In this document: positions 59,678 to 64,000 of the stretch, one piece after another
Position numbering within the stretch: position 1 is the first letter of the stretch
Layout: each line of letters opens with the position of its first letter
Origin: DATBLE01 sp963734065
GTDB taxonomy: Bacteria; Actinomycetota; Thermoleophilia; Gaiellales; Gaiellaceae
Assembly (NCBI GenBank): GCA_963734065.1
Contig: CAVTFN010000005.1
Location: 434,001 to 498,000 of the forward strand
DNA: 64,000 nucleotides
Direction of reading: 5' to 3'
Made by a program: the position numbers and the translations under genes
Notes under the pieces: generated by a model
Database searches by the model: none
What the model saw: only the letters and a program-made list of their open reading frames with translations
What the model was told of the DNA's origin: nothing

Positions 59678-60732
59678 TCCTGCTCCCGGTAGCGGGCGAG
59701 CGCGCGGTCGACGAGCGCCTCCGCCGCGCTGACGTCGTCGCCGAGGTCGCGGGCGTTCTCGGCCATCCGGTCCGGATGAACCTGGAGCCCCTCCAGCGAA
59801 CGCCGCGCGGCCGCCGCTGCTCCGCCGGCAAACCCGAGCGCGGCCGAGAGGGCCGGCCACTCCGCCTGCCACGCGCCCGCTGCGCGGTCGAGCTCCTGCT
59901 CGCCTCCGGTCAGCAGCGACGCGTTCGCGTGGACGAGCCGCGCGCAGGCGCGCGCGAGGACGGCCGCGGCCGGGTTCTGCTTGTGCGGCATGGACGACGA
60001 TCCGCCCGCCTCCGCCTCGGACACCTCGCCCACCTCGTTCTGGGAGAGCAGGACGACGTCGAGCCCGGCCGTCCCGCACGCAGCACCCACCGCGTCGAGC
60101 GCGCCCGCCAGCTCGGCGACCGGCCCCCGGTCGGCATGCCACGGCACCACCGGCACCTCCAGCCCCAGCTCGAAGGCGAACCTCGACGTGAGCTCCGGAT
60201 CCAGCGTTCCCACCGGCCCACCCAGCTGCGCCGGAAGGCGAGCGTCGACCAGGCGGCGCCGCGCCTCGACGAACGCGACCAGCCACCCGGCCGCACGCAG
60301 CCCGAACGTGGTCGGCTTCGCCCGCTGGAGCAGTGTCCGCCCCGCCATCACCGTCGAGCGGTGCGCATCCGCCAGCGCGGCCGCGGCCCCAGCGGCTCCG
60401 TCCAGCTCCGCGAGCACGAGCGACCGGGCGCTGCGCGCGACCAGCATCGCCGCCGTGTCGAGGATGTCCTGGCTCGTCGCCGGGCCATGCGCGCCGGGAG
60501 CCCGCTCACGCAGCGCCCGTGCCAGCGGCACGACCGGGCTCGCCTCCGCACGGCCCTGCTCGCAGAGCGCCTGGATGTCGTAGTGCTCGGGCCGGAAAAC
60601 GTCGTCGGCGACGTCCGCGCCCGTCACCCGGGCAACCGCCTGCTCGGCCTCGAGCATCGCAGCCAGCCATGCCTGATCGGACACCGCCTCGCGCAGCGGC
60701 GCCGGCAAGTACAGCGCCTCGAACGTGGTCAA
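59674..60732 (-). CDS. pcaB: 3-carboxy-cis,cis-muconate cycloisomerase PcaB (short form)
   Basis: This fumarase-superfamily enzyme lactonises 3-carboxymuconate. The signature GSSSMPHKQNP is intact, as are early elements (TSQDILDTAAMLVARSA) and GPVGTLDPELT. At 352 residues it is about 100 shorter than many PcaB enzymes, lacking the C-terminal domain, a form known among actinobacteria. The start is TTG 60732, overlapping the pcaG stop as TTGA. The end overlaps pcaD as GTGA. Confidence 0.92.
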   Translation of the reverse strand: MTTFEALYLPAPLREAVSDQAWLAAMLEAEQAVARVTGADVADDVFRPEHYDIQALCEQGRAEASPVVPLARALRERAPGAHGPATSQDILDTAAMLVARSARSLVLAELDGAAGAAAALADAHRSTVMAGRTLLQRAKPTTFGLRAAGWLVAFVEARRRLVDARLPAQLGGPVGTLDPELTSRFAFELGLEVPVVPWHADRGPVAELAGALDAVGAACGTAGLDVVLLSQNEVGEVSEAEAGGSSSMPHKQNPAAAVLARACARLVHANASLLTGGEQELDRAAGAWQAEWPALSAALGFAGGAAAAARRSLEGLQVHPDRMAENARDLGDDVSAAEALVDRALARYREQE

Positions 60733-61217
60733 TGCGCGAAGAAGACGGTGTGGCGATCGCCCTGCATGCGGATATCGAAGCGCAACGCGCCGTCCTCCGC
60801 CTGGGCGACGAGGGTCGCGCGGCTCTCCTCGTCGAGACCAGGCCACACCGGGTCGGCCGCGTTCGCCTCGGTCTCGTCCGGAAAGTGCACGCGCGTGAGC
60901 TCGTGCTTGAGCAGCCCGCGGGCGAACACGAGCACGTCGAACCGGGGCGCCTCGCCGGGCAGCGGCTCCGGCTTGGTGACCACGAACGAGAACCGGCCCT
61001 CCGAGTCGGTGCCGCTCCGCCCCCAGCGCCTTCCCGCCGGATCCCAGAGCTCGACCATCCCGTCGGGGATCGGCGCCCCCTGCCCGTCGACGAGCACCCC
61101 GATCAGGCGCATCGCCGCGGGGTCGCGTGGATCCGCGAGCTGGTTCTGCGGGTCGCGCGACAGGCCGATCGAGTAGAACGGCCCGACCGTCTGCGACGGC
61201 GTCCGCGGCAGCGTCAC
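60729..61217 (-). CDS. pcaG: Protocatechuate 3,4-dioxygenase alpha subunit PcaG
   Basis: This alpha (structural) subunit of 162 residues belongs to the intradiol ring-cleavage enzyme. It shares the beta-sandwich core of PcaH (PSQTVGPFYSIGL; MVELWDPAGRRWGRSGTDSEGRFSFV in parts) but lacks the full set of iron ligands, as expected. The GTG overlaps the pcaH stop. It assembles with PcaH around the non-heme Fe(III). Subunit lengths are typical. Confidence 0.93.
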   Translation of the reverse strand: MTLPRTPSQTVGPFYSIGLSRDPQNQLADPRDPAAMRLIGVLVDGQGAPIPDGMVELWDPAGRRWGRSGTDSEGRFSFVVTKPEPLPGEAPRFDVLVFARGLLKHELTRVHFPDETEANAADPVWPGLDEESRATLVAQAEDGALRFDIRMQGDRHTVFFAH

Positions 61218-61942
61218 GCATCCTCCAGCGGCGTCGTGCCCGCGCCGCCGCGGCCGAGGACGATGTCCCACTGGTAGCCGAGCGCCCACTCGGGCTGCGT
61301 GGTGTCCAGGTCGAAGCGCGCGACCAGCAATGCGCGCGCCTTCGGGTCGCGCACCGAGGTCGCGATCGGGTCGTACTCCATCAGCGGGTCGCCCGGGAAG
61401 TACATCTGGGTGACCAGCCTTTGCGTGAACTGGCGGCCGAACACCGAGAAGTGGATGTGCTGCGGGCGCCAAGCGTTCTCGTGGTTGCCCCAGGGGTACG
61501 CACCCGGCTTGATCGTCACGAACCGGTAGCGGCCGTCGGAGTCGGTACGGCAACGGCCGGCGCCGGAGAAGTTCGGGTCGAGCGGCGAGGGGTGCTGGTC
61601 GACCTCGTGGCGGTAGCGTCCGCCCGCATTGGCCTGCCAGATCTCGACCAGCGTGCCTCGGATCGGCCGCCCGTCCTCGTCGAGGATCCGCCCGGTGACG
61701 GTGATCCGCTCGCCGATCGGCTCGCCCGGATGCTGCCGCGTCAGGTCGTTGTCGAGCTCGCCGATCGCGTCCTCGCCGAAGACCGGCCCGTCGAGCGCGT
61801 GGAACTCCTCCGGCAGCGTGACGAGCGGCCGTTCGGCCACCCGCCAGCGGGTCGAGCGGTAGCCCGGGTAGTCGACCTGGACATCCGGCCCTCCGCCCGG
61901 GTCGTCCGGGAGGACGACCGGGTCCGCTTCCAGCTGCGCCAT
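61214..61942 (-). CDS. pcaH: Protocatechuate 3,4-dioxygenase beta subunit PcaH
   Basis: This catalytic subunit (242 aa) cleaves protocatechuate to 3-carboxy-cis,cis-muconate. The four Fe(III) ligands are found with the family spacing: Tyr110 (GGRYRHE), Tyr149 (GAYPW), His162 and His164 (RPQHIHFSVFG). The ATG overlaps the pcaJ stop by one base (TGATG). The operon order pcaH-pcaG is standard. Confidence 0.96.
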   Translation of the reverse strand: MAQLEADPVVLPDDPGGGPDVQVDYPGYRSTRWRVAERPLVTLPEEFHALDGPVFGEDAIGELDNDLTRQHPGEPIGERITVTGRILDEDGRPIRGTLVEIWQANAGGRYRHEVDQHPSPLDPNFSGAGRCRTDSDGRYRFVTIKPGAYPWGNHENAWRPQHIHFSVFGRQFTQRLVTQMYFPGDPLMEYDPIATSVRDPKARALLVARFDLDTTQPEWALGYQWDIVLGRGGAGTTPLEDA

Positions 61943-62661
61943 CAGTCGCGTCCTTTCGTCTTCAGGGCCCGCAGCGCCGTCAGCTCGTCGTCCGAGGGCG
62001 CGTCGGTCTCGCCGACGTCGTCGGCGACCCGCAGCTCCCAGCCGGTCGCCGCCCGCACGTCCTCGACGTCAACGCCCGGATGGATCGACACGAGGGTGAG
62101 CTCGCCGTCGTGCGGCTCGAGGATGCCGAGGTCGGTGATCACCACGCGAAGGTTGTCACCGAGGCTGGTGGTGAAGTCGAGCCGCCCGACGAACGCGCGC
62201 GCCGAGTGGCGGAGCATCACGAAGACCTGCTCGACGCCCAGCGCGATCTCAGGCGCGCCGCCGCCGCCCGGCAGCCGCACCGCCGGCGCGTCATAGGAGC
62301 CGATCACGGTGCTGTTCAGGTTGCCGTGCCGGTCGATCTGGGCGGCGCCGAGGAAGCCGACGTCGATCCGGCCGCTCTGGAGCCAGTAGCTGAAGATCTC
62401 CGGCACGGAGACGACCGCGTCCGCCGTCTCGGCCAGCTCGCCGTCCCCGATCGAGAGCGGCAGCTCCTCCGGCTTGGCGCCGATCGTCCCGCTCTCGTAG
62501 ATCAGCGTGCAGCCCGGCGCGTGCGTGTGGCGCGCGAGGTTCGCCGCGACGCTCGGCAGGCCGATCCCGACGAAGCAGACGTTGTCGTCGGTCAGCCGGC
62601 GGGCGGCGGCGACCGCCATCATCTCGTCGGCGGTGTACGTAGCCGTCACGGCCGCGCTCAT
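61942..62661 (-). CDS. pcaJ: 3-oxoadipate CoA-transferase subunit B PcaJ
   Basis: This beta subunit (239 aa) of the CoA-transferase activates 3-oxoadipate with succinyl-CoA. The catalytic Glu region is GCTLIYESGTIGAKPEEL, with Glu in YESGT as candidate nucleophile. Also typical are NVCFVGIGLPSVAANLAR and the Gly-rich VRLPGGGGAPEIALGV. The ATG overlaps the pcaI stop (ATGA). CatJ for catechol would look alike; the linked pcaHG supports PcaJ. Confidence 0.9.
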   Translation of the reverse strand: MSAAVTATYTADEMMAVAAARRLTDDNVCFVGIGLPSVAANLARHTHAPGCTLIYESGTIGAKPEELPLSIGDGELAETADAVVSVPEIFSYWLQSGRIDVGFLGAAQIDRHGNLNSTVIGSYDAPAVRLPGGGGAPEIALGVEQVFVMLRHSARAFVGRLDFTTSLGDNLRVVITDLGILEPHDGELTLVSIHPGVDVEDVRAATGWELRVADDVGETDAPSDDELTALRALKTKGRD

Positions 62662-63509
62662 GCCGGTACGGCCTCGGCGAGGCTCGCGCGATACTCCTGG
62701 ACGTCCGCCGTCTCCAGCACGTGCCGCCGCATCCACGCGAGGAAGGTGTCGCGGTCGCGGCTGATCTCGTCCCAGGCGACGTAGAAGTCGTTGTCGCGCT
62801 CGTAGTAGCCGTGCGCGTACGAGGGGTGGGCGCCGTGCGGCGCGAGGCAGACCGCGTCGACCACCCAGGAGGGCAGGACGACGCCGCCGGGCCGGGGCTC
62901 GAGCTCGTCGACGATCTCCTCCACGGTCACGATCGCCCGTCTGGCGGCGAGCACCGCTTCCTTCTGCACACCCGTGATGCCCCAGAGCTGGACGTTGCCG
63001 CGGCGGTCCGCCTGCTGGGCGTGGACGACGGCGACGTCGGGCCGGTTGGCGGGGACGGCCGCGAGCTCCTCGCCCGTGAACGGGCAGGTCACCCGCTCGA
63101 CCCGTGTCCGGGCGGGAAGATCGCCACCCCGGTAGCCGCGGAGCACGCCGAACGGGAGGCCGGCCGCGCCGGCTGCGTACGCGGCCGCCATGCCGGCATG
63201 CGAGTGCTCCTCGAGCTCGAGCGGCACCGGCCAGCCGTGCTCGACCGCGTCGCGGAACCGGTGCAGCGAGCCGACGCCGGGATTTCCGCCCCAGGAGAAC
63301 ACCATGTTCCGGGCGCAGCCCATCCCGATCAGCTGGTCGTAGACGATGTCGGGCGTCATCCGGACGAGTGTCAGGTCGCGCCGTTCCTGCCGGATCAGCT
63401 CGTGCCCAGCCGCATGCGGAATCAGGTGCGTGAACCCCTCGAGCGCCACGACGTCGCCGTCGTGGACGTGCTCGGCGACCGCATCGGTGAGCGGGACGAT
63501 CGCGGGCAT
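62658..63509 (-). CDS. pcaI: 3-oxoadipate CoA-transferase subunit A PcaI
   Basis: This alpha subunit of 283 residues is the first gene of the eight-gene operon. Features are GDVVALEGFTHLIPHAAGHELIRQ, DQLIGMGCARNMVFSWGGNPGVG, and RRGNVQLWGITGVQKEAVLAARR. There is no ribosome site; TAGCGT lies just upstream on the minus strand (63518-63523) and would give a short leader. It is divergent from an IclR-type regulator gene across about 70 nt, the usual control layout. Every junction behind it overlaps by 1 or 4 nt. Confidence 0.92.
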   Translation of the reverse strand: MPAIVPLTDAVAEHVHDGDVVALEGFTHLIPHAAGHELIRQERRDLTLVRMTPDIVYDQLIGMGCARNMVFSWGGNPGVGSLHRFRDAVEHGWPVPLELEEHSHAGMAAAYAAGAAGLPFGVLRGYRGGDLPARTRVERVTCPFTGEELAAVPANRPDVAVVHAQQADRRGNVQLWGITGVQKEAVLAARRAIVTVEEIVDELEPRPGGVVLPSWVVDAVCLAPHGAHPSYAHGYYERDNDFYVAWDEISRDRDTFLAWMRRHVLETADVQEYRASLAEAVPA

Positions 63510-63579
63510 AGCGCTACCGGACGCTATGGGGCCGATTGTCCACTTGTCAATACACCTTCCCGAGTATTAGAACACCAGG

Positions 63580-64000
63580 ATGCAGCCGGGAGAACGGGCG
63601 ACCACGGCGAAACGGCGTGCGCACTCGCAGTCGCTGGAGCGGGGGCTCGCGATCCTCTCCTCGTTCACCTCCGTCCAGCCGCTGCTCGGGGTCAGCGAGC
63701 TCGCCCGCGAGGTGGGACTTAACCGCAGCACCACGCATCGTTACATCGCCACGCTCGCCGCGCTCGGCTACCTCCAGCAGGACGCGCCGACGAAGAAGTA
63801 CCGGCTCGGCCCGCGCGTGGTCGACCTCGGCTTCTCGGCGATCAACTCGATGGAGCTGCGGGCGATCTCGATGCCCCACCTGCAGCGGCTGAGCGACGAG
63901 ACCGGCCATACGGTGAACATGGCGATCCTCGACGGGGCGGACATCGTCTACATCGAGCGCTGCCGGAGCTCGCGGCGGGGCCAGCGCGAGATCGACCTGA
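63580..64000 (+). CDS. IclR-family transcriptional regulator (truncated by window edge), probable pca/pob regulator
   Basis: The N-terminal 140 residues show an IclR winged helix (HSQSLERGLAILSSF; LLGVSELAREVGLNRSTTHRYIATLAALGYLQQD in parts; YRLGPRVVDLGF) and the start of the effector domain (LQRLSDETGHTVNMAILDG). IclR members such as PcaR, PcaU and PobR control these very pathways, and divergence from pcaI supports that role. The ATG is at 63580. The frame is still open at the window end. A TTGTCA (63544-63549) and TATTAG-like stretch may be its promoter. Confidence 0.9.
   Translation, partial: MQPGERATTAKRRAHSQSLERGLAILSSFTSVQPLLGVSELAREVGLNRSTTHRYIATLAALGYLQQDAPTKKYRLGPRVVDLGFSAINSMELRAISMPHLQRLSDETGHTVNMAILDGADIVYIERCRSSRRGQREIDL

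Overview
The window is a high-GC, gene-dense bacterial chromosome segment with short intergenic gaps. Its gene content (small-type PurL with PurS and PurQ, BTAD and LAL-type regulators, a Thermoleophilia-like set of secreted beta-helix proteins, a Grx4/BolA pair, protocatechuate genes and many apparently leaderless gene starts) suggests an actinobacterium, probably of the Thermoleophilia. That placement is inference from style and gene content. No rRNA or phylogenetic marker was aligned.

Layout. 1-2373: end of purB, then purC, purS, purQ (+). 2374-9000: a three-gene minus-strand micro-operon with a DUF3467-like protein, an APH-like phosphotransferase, a GH26-like secreted protein, a VapBC-type toxin-antitoxin pair with a perfect palindromic operator, two VOC proteins and a vanadium-haloperoxidase-like protein. 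9014-14572: a frameshifted BTAD regulator and a giant membrane receptor-like fusion (Ser/Thr kinase, nucleotide cyclase, membrane helix, YVTN propeller, peptide-binding protein). 14776-19181: secreted and beta-helix proteins. 19182-23753: LAL regulator, GNAT-NTF2 fusion, EamA exporter. 23807-31945: purL-purF and purM-purN-purH, separated by a minus-strand block with CtaG. 32074-42082: threonine dehydratase-like enzyme, proline iminopeptidase, cystathionine beta-synthase, GST, two AlkX/YcaQ-like proteins, a cystathionine gamma-lyase/synthase, MBL hydrolase, MFS, Grx4-BolA. 42123-46914: glycosyltransferase, glycogen debranching enzyme, SDR, cation diffusion facilitator. 46965-53633: FtsH-like protease with inserts, a membrane-anchored unknown, a secreted glycosidase-like protein, MFS with MarR. 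53800-56753: tRNA-Val and a Zur-znuACB zinc uptake module. 57382-63509: a fully overlapping protocatechuate operon (pcaIJHGBDC-pobA), divergent from a truncated IclR-type regulator.

How the genes work together. Nearly all of IMP synthesis after the PRA step is here, in three clusters (purB-C-S-Q, purL-F, purM-N-H). CBS and the gamma-family PLP enzyme could run transsulfuration. The pca/pob genes take 4-hydroxybenzoate through protocatechuate to 3-oxoadipyl-CoA; the last thiolase (pcaF) is not in the window.

Two window-wide patterns stand out. First, at least 22 gene starts have a TANNNT box 6-8 nt before the start codon and no Shine-Dalgarno sequence, which fits leaderless transcripts. Several genes also appear to start at CTG (purL, purH, vapC, a glycosidase). 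Second, short near-perfect palindromes of several families sit between genes. One lies inside the purN reading frame, one supplies the stop codon of a glycosyltransferase, and others touch stop codons or -10 boxes.
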